The position numbers and the translations under genes are program-made. The notes beneath the pieces were generated by a model. It did no database searches and had not been told where the DNA came from. It saw only the letters and a program-made list of their open reading frames with translations. Of a stretch of DNA of 54,538 nt, positions 24,924-33,773 are shown one piece after another (position 1 is the first letter of the stretch; every line of letters starts with the position of its first letter). Source of the stretch: an uncultured Bacteroidales bacterium (lineage in GTDB: Bacteria > Bacteroidota > Bacteroidia > Bacteroidales > Muribaculaceae); assembly GCA_946011725.1 (NCBI GenBank), contig CAMGBT010000008.1:1-54538 (forward strand), given 5' to 3'.

Positions 24924-26177
24924 TCAGCGGATTTTAAGAGTCACAAAAGTAATAACGGCCAAGATGATGCCGATAATCCAGAATCGGGTGGTGATTTTGG
25001 CCTCGGGAATGGGGGCTAACGGCTTCTGAATGAGCGCCTTGATGCCCGCGTTGCCCGGTTTTTGGAAGTGATGGTGGAGCGGCGCCATCTTGAAGATACG
25101 TCCGCCGCCGGTGCGCTTGTAGTAAGCCACTTGCAGCATCACCGACAGGTCTTCGATATAGAACAGTGCGCACAGAATCGGCAGCAGCAGCTCCTTGTGG
25201 ATGAGCACCGCAAAGATGGCGATGATGCCGCCGAGGGTGAGCGAACCGGTGTCGCCCATAAACACTTGCGCCGGGTAGGCGTTGTACCACAAGAATCCCA
25301 CCAGCGCGCCGATAAAGGCGGCCATGTACACCACCAACTCCTCGCTCTGCGGGATATACATTATATTAAGGTAGGAAGCGTAGATTACGTTGCTCCCCAA
25401 GTAGGCCATGATGGCAAGCGACACGCCCGCCACGGCCGACAGGCCGGCGGTCATGCCGTCCAAGCCGTCGTTGAGGTTGGCACCGTTGGAGGTGGCGGTG
25501 ACGATGAACATTACCACCAGCAGGAACACCACCCAGCCGCCCACTTCGGCCGCGTCGCCGCCCATCCATGAGGTCAGCCACGAGTAGTTGAAGTTGTTGT
25601 TCTTGACAAACGGCATAGTGGTTTCGGGGCTCTTGGCCACCTCGGTGTCGTACACCACGTCTTCCACGCGGGTGGTCTCGGGGCTGATAATCTCCTGATT
25701 ATGAACGAATACCATGTCGGAATTATAGTACATCACCCCGGCTAAAATGATGGCGATGCCCAATTGGCCGATGATTTTGTACTTGCCTTTGATGCCGTCC
25801 TTATTGTGCTTCTTTAGCTTCATGAAGTCGTCGAGGAAGCCCAGAGTGCCGAGCCACAGCGTGGCGAAAATCATCAGCAGCATGTAGGGGTTGGTGAGGT
25901 TGCCTATCAGCAGGCAGGGCACCAATATCGACAGGATGATGATTACACCGCCCATGGTCGGCGTGCCCGTCTTCTTGGTTTGGCCTTCCAAATCGAGGTT
26001 GCGCACGATTTCGCCCACTTGCATCAGCTGCAAACGGTCGATAATCTTGCGGCCGATAACCATGCCGATTATCATGGCCAACACGAATGCCACGCCGGAG
26101 CGGAAGGTGATGTAGCTCATCAGGCGCGTGCCCGGCACATCAAATTGCTGTAGATATTCAAACAGATGGTAAAACAT
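24924..26177 (-). CDS. mraY: phospho-MurNAc-pentapeptide transferase
   Basis: The 417-residue multi-spanning protein has the MraY motifs TPTMGGVIII, DDFMKLKKHNKDGIKGKYK (catalytic aspartates), NLNDGLDGMTAG and the C-terminal APLHHHFQKPG. It is longer than the E. coli enzyme (360), with an insertion of about 50 residues around 165-215, as in other Bacteroidetes. It makes lipid I from undecaprenyl phosphate at the inner membrane. It lies 18 bases after murE and 2 before murD. Confidence 0.96.
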   Translation of the reverse strand: MFYHLFEYLQQFDVPGTRLMSYITFRSGVAFVLAMIIGMVIGRKIIDRLQLMQVGEIVRNLDLEGQTKKTGTPTMGGVIIILSILVPCLLIGNLTNPYMLLMIFATLWLGTLGFLDDFMKLKKHNKDGIKGKYKIIGQLGIAIILAGVMYYNSDMVFVHNQEIISPETTRVEDVVYDTEVAKSPETTMPFVKNNNFNYSWLTSWMGGDAAEVGGWVVFLLVVMFIVTATSNGANLNDGLDGMTAGLSAVAGVSLAIMAYLGSNVIYASYLNIMYIPQSEELVVYMAAFIGALVGFLWYNAYPAQVFMGDTGSLTLGGIIAIFAVLIHKELLLPILCALFYIEDLSVMLQVAYYKRTGGGRIFKMAPLHHHFQKPGNAGIKALIQKPLAPIPEAKITTRFWIIGIILAVITFVTLKIR

Positions 26178-26195
26178 ATCAGTTAAGCGGTTGAT

Positions 26196-27677
26196 TTATA
26201 CTGTGGTACGAGCGGAGAGAGCGGCGGCCACTTGCTCGCGGTCGTCGAAATGGAGCTTTTGCGAGCCGATGATTTGATAGTCCTCGTGGCCCTTTCCGGC
26301 GATGAGAATCACATCGCCCGGCGCGGCCAGAGCCACGGCGGTGCGGATGGCTTCGGCGCGATCCACGATGGCCAGGGTGCGAGCGGCCTGTTCGGCCGAC
26401 AGCCCGGCGCGCATCTCGGCTATGATGGCGGCGGGGTCCTCGCTACGGGGGTTGTCAGAAGTAAGTATCACGCGGTTGGAGCGGGCGGCGGCTTCGGCGG
26501 CCATGATTGGGCGCTTGCCGCGGTCGCGGTCGCCGCCGCAGCCGCACACGGTGATCACTTGGCCGGCGGGGGCGGTTTCGCGTATGGTGTCGAGCACGTT
26601 GACCAGCGCGTCGGGGGTGTGGGCATAGTCCACGATAGCCACCACGCCGTCGGCCGAGCGGAAGGGCTGGAAGCGGCCGGCCACCGGCGTCATGGCCGAG
26701 ATGGCGCGGCGGGCGGTGTCGGGGTCCACGCCTAAGAGGCAGGCGGCACCGTACACAGCTGTAAGGTTGGAGGCGTTGAAGCGGCCCACGAACATGGTTT
26801 CAACCTCCACCCCATTGAGGCTCAGCAACATACCATCGAGGCGGTCTTCCACCACCTTGCCGCGGAAGTCGGCACCGGAGCGCAGCGAGTAAGTGTGGCG
26901 GGCGGCGCGGGTATTCTGCAGCATGATGGGGCCGTTGCGGTCGTCGAGGTTGGTCAGGGCGAACGCCTCGGGCTTGAGGCCGTCGAAGAACGACTGCTTG
27001 GCGCGCAGATAGTTGGCCACGGTGCCGTGGTAGTCGAGGTGGTCGCGGGTGAGGTTGGTGAAGATGCCGCCGTCGAAGTCCAACCCGGCGATGCGGTGCT
27101 GGGCGGCGGAGTGGCTGCTCACCTCCATGGCGGCGAAGGTGCAACCCTCGGCCACCATTTCGGCCAACAGGGCGTTGAGTTCCAACGGGTCGGGGGTGGT
27201 GTGAGTGGCCGGGACGCGGCGCTCGCCCACGCGGTTCTCAACCGTGGAGAGCAGCCCGGCGCGCCAGCCGAGCATACCGGCCAACTCGTAGAGCAAGGTG
27301 GCGATGGTGGTCTTGCCGTTGGTGCCGGTCACGCCCACCAGCTTAAGCCGGCGCGAGGGATAGCCGTGCCACCATGAGGCCAGCTGGCCCAGGGCCACGG
27401 AGCTGTCGTCCACGCGTATCCAGGCCACGCTCTCGGGCGCGGCGGCCGGAATCTCTTCGCACACGATGGCGGCGGCGCCGGCAGCCACGGCGCCGGCGAT
27501 GAAGGCGTGGCCGTCGACGCGGGTGCCGCGCACGGCCACGAAGATGGAGCCGCTACCCACGGCGCGCGAGTCGGCCGTGAGCGCTGTCAGCTCCGGCTCT
27601 TCGGCCGGACGCCGCACTTCCACTGCGGCGATGGCATCTATCAGAGCATTGAGTGTATGTTGCGTTAAATCGTTCAT
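26196..27677 (-). CDS. murE: UDP-MurNAc-tripeptide synthetase
   Basis: The 493-residue ligase contains [20 protein letters not shown] (ATP loop), the [11 protein letters not shown] segment and the C-terminal DNPRSEDP, whose arginine is the signature of meso-diaminopimelate recognition rather than lysine. It adds the third residue of the stem peptide in the cytoplasm. The sequence shows no MurF fusion, and murF is not in the cluster. It starts 15 bases after ftsI. Confidence 0.95.
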   Translation of the reverse strand: MNDLTQHTLNALIDAIAAVEVRRPAEEPELTALTADSRAVGSGSIFVAVRGTRVDGHAFIAGAVAAGAAAIVCEEIPAAAPESVAWIRVDDSSVALGQLASWWHGYPSRRLKLVGVTGTNGKTTIATLLYELAGMLGWRAGLLSTVENRVGERRVPATHTTPDPLELNALLAEMVAEGCTFAAMEVSSHSAAQHRIAGLDFDGGIFTNLTRDHLDYHGTVANYLRAKQSFFDGLKPEAFALTNLDDRNGPIMLQNTRAARHTYSLRSGADFRGKVVEDRLDGMLLSLNGVEVETMFVGRFNASNLTAVYGAACLLGVDPDTARRAISAMTPVAGRFQPFRSADGVVAIVDYAHTPDALVNVLDTIRETAPAGQVITVCGCGGDRDRGKRPIMAAEAAARSNRVILTSDNPRSEDPAAIIAEMRAGLSAEQAARTLAIVDRAEAIRTAVALAAPGDVILIAGKGHEDYQIIGSQKLHFDDREQVAAALSARTTV

Positions 27678-27692
27678 TGTCTTGAGGTTATG

Positions 27693-29879
27693 TTAATTTT
27701 GGCTGAGGGTTACAGTTACTTTGCCGCCGGGCAGCAAGCGCGTGCCGGGCGCCGGACTGATGCCGGTGACATAGCCCGTGCCGGTGAAGTTGACCACCAA
27801 GCCGGAGCTTTCGATGGCCACCAGCGCCTCGCGGATGCCGAGGCCGCGCACATCGGGCACCACATTCTGCGCGATGCCGGCGCGCCCGGCGCGCAACACC
27901 GCCGCCGAACCCACATTGAGGTCGGTGCGGAGCACGCTGTAGCGGTCGCCGTCGTGCGAGCCGTAGAAGGTGGGCTGTTTGGTCACGTGTTCCGGCAGGT
28001 TGTCGGTGAGGTTGGTGGAATTGTTGAGCATGCCGCGAGCGTAGAGCTTCAGCGCGGTGTTGAGCATCACCACGCCGCCGGTGTACGCCGCGCCGCGCGG
28101 ATAAACCGGCGCGCTGAACACCACGATGCACGTGTACTTCGGATTCTCGTAGGGGAAGAAGCCGCAGAAAGTCACGGTGTAGACATTATCCAAATAGCCG
28201 GGCACAAACTTCACCCCGGGTATCTTCTTGCCGTTCTTGTCGCGCGGATACTCGCGAGCGATGCGCGAGGTGCCGGTCTTGCCCGCAATTTCCACAATGT
28301 CATTGCGCAGGTTCTTGGCGGTGCCGCCTTCGCCCCAAATCACCTCGTGAATCATTCCGCGCAGGATGGCGGCATTTTCGGGCGTCATGGCCGGGTCGCG
28401 CACGTAGCTCACCGGGATGATGGAGTCGCCGTCGGGGCCGTGGATGGCTTTCACCAAGCGCGGGCGCACGAATCGGCCGCCGTTGGCTACCATATTGTAG
28501 AAGGCGCAGGTGTACAACGGCGGCACCTGTGTGGCGTAGCCGTAGGCCATGCGCGAGAGGTTCACTCGGCCGCCGGCCTTGGGGTCGAGCGTGGGATAGT
28601 ACGGCGAACGCTCGTAGGCCATGCCGGTGCGGAAACGGTCGAAGAAACCCAACTTGTAAAGGTCGGTACGGAAGCCGTTGAGGTCGCCGCCTTCATAGTG
28701 GTGAGCCACCAACTTGGTCATGCCGATGTTCGACGAGTATTCGATAAAGCGGCTCACGGGCAGCGATCCGGGCGAGTGGGTGTCGGTGATGGGCTTGCCG
28801 CCGGCATAGGCGTAGGAGTGGCCGATGGAGTAGACTTGGTTGACGTGGGCATAGCCTTCTTCCAAGGCCGAGGCCATCGAAATCACCTTAATCACCGAGC
28901 CGGGCTCAATGCCTTCCACCAAGCGGTTCTTGGCTTCCAACAGGCCGCCGTGCACGGTGTCCGGCTCCAAGTTGGTGATAGCCTTGATGTCGCCGGTGGC
29001 CACCTCCATTATCATGGCGCACGCCCAGCGGGCGCGGCTCTCGAGCAGCATCTTGCCCAATTCGTACTCCAAGATGTCTTGGATGGTGATGTCGATGGTG
29101 GTGGTGACGCTGTAGCCGGGGCGCGCCGGCTTGATCGGCCAGTAAATTTCGCCACGGGTGAACACGGTCTTCTGCTTCAGGCCGTCTTCGCCGTAGAGCA
29201 GGGTGTCGAGGGCGCGCTCCAAGCCGGAGTAACCGTGGATGCGGCCTTGGTATTCGTTCACGCGGCCGATGCTGAACGAGGCCATGTCGCCGTAAGGATA
29301 GCGACGGCGCATCACGCGCGAGGTCACCAAGCCGGTGTGGTTGCTGTTCGTGCTCCGCTTGAAGTAGGGGAACTGCCGCACGCGCACCATTTCTTCGAAC
29401 GGTATCTCCTTCAGAATGTAGTACGACCGACTGCGCTTTTTCTTGGGCAGCTGCATCGGCGCGTAAAGCAAGTCGTGCCACTGTTGGCGCGTCTTCTGCG
29501 GATAGTATACGGCTAAGGTGTCGGCCAGCGAGTCGAGGCTGGCGAGGTATTCCAACTCGTTGATGCGCGAGGCGCGGAAGTCGATGCCGATGTTGTAGTA
29601 GTTGAGGTTGGTGGCCAGCAGCGAGCCGTCGGCGGCGAAGATTTCGCCACGCATGGGCATGATGGTGTCCACCTTTTGGAAGGTGCTGTCGGCCTTGCGC
29701 ATCCACTCGTCGCGGTCCACGCACGTGGTTTTAATCAGCATTAAGATGCAGCACAGGGTGAGGAACAGGCATAAGAACGATACCAGCACGTAGCGGCCAT
29801 AGATGTGCAGGCGGCGGGTCTTATTCTTGACCGGCTGCGGCTGCGCGTTCGAGGATGAGGACGAGGATGAGGATGCCAT
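27693..29879 (-). CDS. ftsI: division transpeptidase FtsI (PBP2B/PBP3 type) with a PASTA domain
   Basis: The 728-residue class B penicillin-binding protein has a polyserine N-terminus, one membrane anchor (about 28-50), a pedestal domain and a transpeptidase domain with SVIK (328-331, nucleophile S328), SSN (382-384) and KTG (534-536). A single C-terminal PASTA domain (last 65 residues, DVRGLGIREALVAIESSGL...) is present, a feature of Bacteroidetes and Gram-positive enzymes but not of E. coli FtsI. It cross-links septal peptidoglycan with FtsW. It lies 3 bases after ftsL. Confidence 0.95.
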   Translation of the reverse strand: MASSSSSSSSNAQPQPVKNKTRRLHIYGRYVLVSFLCLFLTLCCILMLIKTTCVDRDEWMRKADSTFQKVDTIMPMRGEIFAADGSLLATNLNYYNIGIDFRASRINELEYLASLDSLADTLAVYYPQKTRQQWHDLLYAPMQLPKKKRSRSYYILKEIPFEEMVRVRQFPYFKRSTNSNHTGLVTSRVMRRRYPYGDMASFSIGRVNEYQGRIHGYSGLERALDTLLYGEDGLKQKTVFTRGEIYWPIKPARPGYSVTTTIDITIQDILEYELGKMLLESRARWACAMIMEVATGDIKAITNLEPDTVHGGLLEAKNRLVEGIEPGSVIKVISMASALEEGYAHVNQVYSIGHSYAYAGGKPITDTHSPGSLPVSRFIEYSSNIGMTKLVAHHYEGGDLNGFRTDLYKLGFFDRFRTGMAYERSPYYPTLDPKAGGRVNLSRMAYGYATQVPPLYTCAFYNMVANGGRFVRPRLVKAIHGPDGDSIIPVSYVRDPAMTPENAAILRGMIHEVIWGEGGTAKNLRNDIVEIAGKTGTSRIAREYPRDKNGKKIPGVKFVPGYLDNVYTVTFCGFFPYENPKYTCIVVFSAPVYPRGAAYTGGVVMLNTALKLYARGMLNNSTNLTDNLPEHVTKQPTFYGSHDGDRYSVLRTDLNVGSAAVLRAGRAGIAQNVVPDVRGLGIREALVAIESSGLVVNFTGTGYVTGISPAPGTRLLPGGKVTVTLSQN

Positions 29880-29882
29880 GGC

Positions 29883-30215
29883 TTAATATGAGATTTTGAA
29901 GGGTGGACGTTCTTGGATATTAAGGTTAAGATGCAGTGAATCAACCATTTGCTGCATGTTGCTCTCGCAGGTGGCGCTCATGTACTTGGCGCGCTCGCGC
30001 TGCACGTCGGCGCGGGCCACTTCCAGCTGCACCCGCATATTGGCCGTTTGCTGCATGGCCGTCATGCAGTCGAACCGCACCGAGATGTACGATAGCGATG
30101 CTATCACCACCAATATCACCGTGGGCAAGTGCTTGAGGATGAAGCCCGACGAGATACCTTCAACCAAACGGTTGGTATTCACCTTTTTTGACCAAAAATT
30201 CAGATGTAATTTCAT
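29883..30215 (-). CDS. ftsL: FtsL-like division protein
   Basis: The 110-residue protein has a short cytoplasmic start, one membrane segment (about 28-48, HLPTVILVVIASLSYISV) and a periplasmic coiled-coil-like part (QTANMRVQLEVARADVQRER). This matches FtsL topology; sequence conservation in the family is low, so the call leans on position between rsmH and ftsI. It overlaps rsmH by 4 bases. FtsL scaffolds the FtsQLB complex that activates FtsWI. Confidence 0.82.
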   Translation of the reverse strand: MKLHLNFWSKKVNTNRLVEGISSGFILKHLPTVILVVIASLSYISVRFDCMTAMQQTANMRVQLEVARADVQRERAKYMSATCESNMQQMVDSLHLNLNIQERPPFKISY

Positions 30216-31138
30216 TGCTGCTGCGGGTTTTCGCGCTCGGCCACTCGCAATTTGGCGCTGCGGCTGCGCGGGTTGCGTTCTACTTCGGCTGCATCGGCCA
30301 CGATCGGCTTGCTGCCTATCGGGCGGAAGGGGCGCTCGCTGCGGCCGTACAGGTCGGTCTCCACCTTGCCGGCAAAATTGCCCGTGCGGAGGAAATTTTT
30401 CACCAAGCGGTCTTCGAGCGAGTGGTAGGTGATGATAGCCAAGCGGCCACCGGGCGCTATCACCTCAGCCGTTTGGCTCAAAAACTGTTTGAGGGCATCG
30501 AGTTCGCCATTGACCTCGATGCGCAAGGCTTGGAACAAGCAGGCCAACTCTTTCTTGGCGCGACGGCGGTCGAGCAACGGTTCGGCCACCGCAATCAGCT
30601 GATTCACAGTGGTGATAGCCTCGGTGCGGCGCGCGTTGGCCACCGCCCGCGCTATCCGTCGGGCCGACTGCAACTCGCCGTAGAGGTAGATCACGTCGGC
30701 CAACTGCTCTTCGCTGTAGTCGTTGACCACCTCCACCGCCGACAGGCCGCCTTGGCGGTTCATGCGCATGTCCAACCGCGCATCCGCGCGGAACGAGAAC
30801 CCGCGCTCGGCATCATCGAAGTGGTGAAACGATACGCCTAAATCGGCCAACACACCATCAACCGCCTCCACACCATAGTAGCGAAGGAAGTTGCGCAGAA
30901 AGCGGAAGTTGCTGTAAACCATTGTGAAACGCTCGTCGGGCAAGGCGCCGGCCAACGCGTCGGAGTCCTGGTCGAACCCATACAGATGGCCCGCCGCCGA
31001 CAGCCGCTCCACGATGGCACGACTATGGCCGCCGCCCCCGAATGTGGCATCCACGTAGATGCCCTCGGGTCGGATATTGAGCGATTGAAGCGTCTGCTCC
31101 AGCAGCGCCGGAATGTGGTAAACTTGTTCTGTCGCCAT
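30212..31138 (-). CDS. rsmH: 16S rRNA (cytosine(1402)-N(4))-methyltransferase
   Basis: The 308-residue protein has the SAM-binding motif YVDATFGGGGHSRAIV, LYGFDQDSDAL, LADLGVSFHHFDDAERGFSF and the C-terminal ITYHSLEDRLVKNFLR, all typical of RsmH (MraW). It methylates N4 of C1402 in 16S rRNA. It is the first gene of the division/cell-wall run; mraZ, often found just before it, is absent from the bases upstream. Confidence 0.96.
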   Translation of the reverse strand: MATEQVYHIPALLEQTLQSLNIRPEGIYVDATFGGGGHSRAIVERLSAAGHLYGFDQDSDALAGALPDERFTMVYSNFRFLRNFLRYYGVEAVDGVLADLGVSFHHFDDAERGFSFRADARLDMRMNRQGGLSAVEVVNDYSEEQLADVIYLYGELQSARRIARAVANARRTEAITTVNQLIAVAEPLLDRRRAKKELACLFQALRIEVNGELDALKQFLSQTAEVIAPGGRLAIITYHSLEDRLVKNFLRTGNFAGKVETDLYGRSERPFRPIGSKPIVADAAEVERNPRSRSAKLRVAERENPQQQ

Positions 31139-31378
31139 TCAAAAAAGTGCACTTTGAAATTTCACCGCAAATTTCGCAATTTTTGCGCCAATTTACAAAT
31201 GAAAACAGCAGAAAATGCACTGAAATCCAAAAAAGTTATTAACATTTTGCCTTTCAGCGCATTTTTCACCCCTCCGCGGGTTTACAATTGCAAATTCCAA
31301 CCCGTTTTCCGACTACTGTGTCAAGAGTAATTTTTCGCAGTAGTCCTTTTGACACACTTTCTCCGCCCACCATCATCC

Positions 31379-31417
31379 CGGAGCCTTTTTGCAAATGCTT
31401 CGAGCTAAGCTCATCCG
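31379..31417 (+). repeat. dispersed intergenic repeat, copy 1
   Basis: Begins CGGAGCCTTTTTGCA and continues with CTTCGAGC and GCTC. Related copies are at 38791-38832 (same strand) and 49071-49110 (opposite strand). All three are intergenic. Confidence 0.6.
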
Positions 31418-31454
31418 TCCGCGTTGCTACCTACCACCATTTTTGCCGCAAAAA

Positions 31455-31515
31455 ATCATCGCTTTCACTACGCTAACCCGATTTTTTTGGGGGTTAGCGT
31501 AGTGAAAGCGATGAT
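31455..31515. repeat. perfect 25-bp inverted repeat
   Basis: Arms 31455-31479 and 31491-31515 are exact reverse complements around an 11-base loop GATTTTTTTGG. The right arm starts GGGTTAGCGTAGTGAAAG. It would form a very stable hairpin; there is no adjacent gene end on either strand for it to terminate. Confidence 0.85.
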
Positions 31516-31824
31516 TCTGCCGCTCTGTCCGCGCTACATGTAGTTGCCTCCATCTGCCTGCCCAAGCCCTGTTGGTCTACTGAGCCGGTAGAGAGTGTTT
31601 ATGTGTAACTATTCAACTATCCACCCGCAGGCAGGGATAAACGAATAAAACGTAATAACGAACCAACGAAAAAAATAAAAAATACGTTCTACGTTTACGT
31701 TTTACGTTGAAAAAGTCGTTATTTCGTTAATTCGTTTCTTCGTTTGCCTCAATATCGCCGAGCATGGCTGAGTAGTTACGTTTATGTTGATAAATGTTAA
31801 AGTTGTTAAGAAATGGTAATATCT

Positions 31825-31855
31825 TTTGGAAATAGAAGATTATTGCATACCTTTG
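31825..31855 (+). promoter_or_regulatory. Bacteroidetes-type promoter for the DUF2975/HTH pair
   Basis: TTTG (31825-31828), 19-base spacer, TACCTTTG (31848-31855), 32 bases before the ATG at 31888. Spacing and both boxes match the Bacteroidetes consensus well. Confidence 0.7.
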
Positions 31856-31887
31856 CATATCGTTTAACAATAAATTATTATCGAAAG

Positions 31888-32367
31888 ATGAAAAGCAAAT
31901 CAAGTTCGTTGCGAAAGATGATTGTGGCCTGCGGTGTGTTGTGCGCGCTGTTTGTGGCCTTCATCAGCATCCAGTCTGCGGGAACGTTGAAATATATCTT
32001 CGACGGCTTCCCCCTCGAGATGGCCGACGTAAAGTGGCTGTGCATTACTTTGGTGGCGGTGCGCTATGTCCTCGCCGTATCCTTGGTATGTATTTTGATG
32101 GTGTTCTTAATGAAAATTTGGCGCGGCGCGGCAGCCGGCAAGCTCTTTATCCGCGGCAACCACCGGTGGCTGTACGCGCTCTCGGCCACCTACTTCATCT
32201 ACTCCTTGGTGGATGGCAATGCCGGCGGTATCATCAACCACGGCATTCGCGAGATACGAATTTACATCAACGAGTACATGCTCGTGACCTGCTTCGTGTT
32301 GGTGGTATTTGCCAAGCTGTACTCCATCGCCGTGGAGGTGAGTGAAGAACAAGAACTTACAATCTGA
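31888..32367 (+). CDS. DUF2975 membrane protein
   Basis: The ATG at 31888 is chosen because a promoter ends at 31855, which excludes the longer upstream frame. The 159-residue protein has four predicted membrane segments (near residues 11-30, 48-75, 92-110 and 130-150) and the DUF2975 pattern RGAAAGKLFIRGNHRWLYAL. DUF2975 proteins are almost always encoded next to a small Xre-type regulator, as here, 5 bases downstream, and are thought to form a membrane-plus-regulator module; the signal is unknown. Confidence 0.82.
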   Translation: MKSKSSSLRKMIVACGVLCALFVAFISIQSAGTLKYIFDGFPLEMADVKWLCITLVAVRYVLAVSLVCILMVFLMKIWRGAAAGKLFIRGNHRWLYALSATYFIYSLVDGNAGGIINHGIREIRIYINEYMLVTCFVLVVFAKLYSIAVEVSEEQELTI

Positions 32368-32372
32368 CAGCC

Positions 32373-32582
32373 ATGGCAATCATCGTAAATCTCGACGTGA
32401 TGATGGCGCGTCGTAAAATCACCCTGGGCGAGTTGGCCAATCGCATTGGCATCACTCAAGCCAACCTCTCCATCCTCAAAACCGGCAAGGCCAAAGCCAT
32501 CCGCTTCAGCACCCTCAACGCTATCTGCACCGCCCTCGACTGCCAACCGGCCGACATCCTCGAATTCCGCGCTGACGACTGA
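32373..32582 (+). CDS. small Cro/CI-type HTH regulator (YozG-like)
   Basis: The 69-residue protein is essentially one helix-turn-helix domain: MMARRKITLGELANRIGITQANLSILKTGKAKAIR, then LNAICTALDCQPADILEF. This is the Xre subfamily that accompanies DUF2975 membrane proteins. It starts 5 bases after the DUF2975 gene and its stop is 3 bases from the convergent Fic gene stop. DNA binding, likely at its own promoter, is inferred. Confidence 0.88.
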   Translation: MAIIVNLDVMMARRKITLGELANRIGITQANLSILKTGKAKAIRFSTLNAICTALDCQPADILEFRADD

Positions 32583-32585
32583 CCC

Positions 32586-33653
32586 TCAGATTGATTGCGT
32601 AGCGAATACATACCAACTCTTATCTGCTTCTCTTCGTTGGATGTAGCCTTTGTCGGCCATACTGCTCAGCTGCTTCTTTACCGCCCGCGCCACAATGCCT
32701 GCTTTGCGCGCGATTTCATCGATGGTGATATTCGGAGCTACGGCGATTGCGTTCAGAATTATCGCCGTCGATGGACTGCGGAACACAATCTTCTGTCCAT
32801 CATACCACCACACGTTGGCAGATGTTTCCGTTGCGAATTCTATATTATACTTTAATTCGCTTTCAACCAACTTGGTGAAGTAGCTTACGAATGCGGAGAC
32901 CTGTTGCAATGAAGCATGTGCCCCGTCCGACGGATTTGGCCCCACTTTGAGGTCGCTTTGATGCAGCGCCTCAAGATACTTTTGCTTGTCTCTTGTTCTG
33001 ACCACAATCATGGGCCAATCGTGCCGTGCCAAAATGTAGTTGACCAGCAAACGCGCTATGCGGCCATTACCGTCCTCAAACGGATGGATTCGTATATACC
33101 GATAATGGAATAGTGCGGCAAGCTCTACCGGGGAATAATCGCCCGCCTGTTCGGCTTGGTTATACCAATCCACAAGATCGGCCATCAACGCCGAGGTTTC
33201 TTCCGGTGATGCGTATTCAAAGCGGTCGCCATAACGAGTAATCACACTATTCGGGCGCGTTTTATACTGCCCGGCATGAATCACATAACTCGTTTGCACC
33301 CCGCCGGGCAAAGTGCGATGCACTGTGTAATCTTCGCGAAGCAACACTTGATGTAACTGGCGGATGAAATTCTGAGTCAACGGAGTAGCTTCCAATTTGA
33401 CCATCTCTCGCATCATTTCAAAGCTCACCTGACTGGCTTTCATATCGGCAAAATCTTTCAAGTCACCGTCGCCACTGACCTTGCCTAATAGTAGAAGCAA
33501 TTCGGTCTGCCCATATGTAAGCGTATTGCCTTCAATATGGTTGTTATTGTAATTGTAGTCCACCGTAAATCGTTGGCTCAGCAGATATTGCTTTCGAGCG
33601 GATAGCGGCTGAAGTGCTCGCCATTGATTGTAGAGTTGTTCAATTTTTTTCAT
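32586..33653 (-). CDS. Fic family AMP transferase with a C-terminal winged helix
   Basis: The 355-residue protein has the Fic active-site motif HPFEDGNGRIAR (190-201; catalytic H190) and an N-terminal inhibitory-helix candidate NNNHIEGN (36-43). At the S/T position of the canonical [S/T]xxxE[G/N] motif it has Asn37; the inhibitory Glu41 is kept. The C-terminal 70 residues (SPSTAIILNAIAVAPNITID...) form a winged-helix domain. Fic enzymes AMPylate or otherwise modify target proteins; the target is unknown. A 24-bp palindrome sits 6 bases before the start codon and might be bound by the winged helix. Confidence 0.88.
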   Translation of the reverse strand: MKKIEQLYNQWRALQPLSARKQYLLSQRFTVDYNYNNNHIEGNTLTYGQTELLLLLGKVSGDGDLKDFADMKASQVSFEMMREMVKLEATPLTQNFIRQLHQVLLREDYTVHRTLPGGVQTSYVIHAGQYKTRPNSVITRYGDRFEYASPEETSALMADLVDWYNQAEQAGDYSPVELAALFHYRYIRIHPFEDGNGRIARLLVNYILARHDWPMIVVRTRDKQKYLEALHQSDLKVGPNPSDGAHASLQQVSAFVSYFTKLVESELKYNIEFATETSANVWWYDGQKIVFRSPSTAIILNAIAVAPNITIDEIARKAGIVARAVKKQLSSMADKGYIQRREADKSWYVFATQSI

Positions 33654-33658
33654 ATAGC

Positions 33659-33707
33659 AAAAAGCAAGTTTGAACGTTCACTAAGTGAACGTTCAAACTT
33701 GCTTTTT
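33659..33707. promoter_or_regulatory. 24-bp palindrome directly upstream of the Fic gene
   Basis: Arms 33659-33682 and 33684-33707 are exact reverse complements with a single unpaired base, centred on TGAACGTTCACT / AGTGAACGTTCA. It ends 6 bases before the Fic start codon (33653), where a ribosome-binding site would be. It could be an operator, a translation-blocking hairpin, or a terminator for the upstream secreted-protein gene (T-run at its minus-strand 3' side). Confidence 0.7.
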
Positions 33708-33721
33708 ATTGTGTATCAACC

Positions 33722-33753
33722 AAAAAACCTTGGCTACTCACGTAGCCAAGGTT
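33722..33753 (-). terminator. rho-independent terminator after the 899-residue secreted protein
   Basis: On the minus strand AACCTTGGCTA, 6-base loop, TAGCCAAGGTT, then TTTT: an 11-bp perfect stem plus U-run, 20 bases after the stop at 33774. Confidence 0.85.
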
Positions 33754-33773
33754 ACAACATTTCTATTATAAGA

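Larger units (their letters stand above)
31139..31887. other. 749-base intergenic region with several repeat elements
   Basis: No gene is recognised between the divergent rsmH and DUF2975 genes. It contains a dispersed repeat copy (31379-31417), a 17-base relative of the 7637 repeat (31345-31361), a perfect 25-bp inverted repeat (31455-31515), a stretch rich in AACGAA/TTCGTT words (about 31640-31750) and the plus-strand promoter near 31825. The usual mraZ gene is not found here. Confidence 0.7.

Noticed and set aside
27690..29516. 608-codon plus-strand ORF opposite ftsI
   Set aside because: Antisense shadow of the GC-rich penicillin-binding protein gene; no recognisable domain.
31139..31887. 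Possible small gene or tRNA upstream of the DUF2975 gene
   Set aside because: No cloverleaf or ORF with a plausible ribosome-binding site was seen; the structure is explained by inverted repeats.
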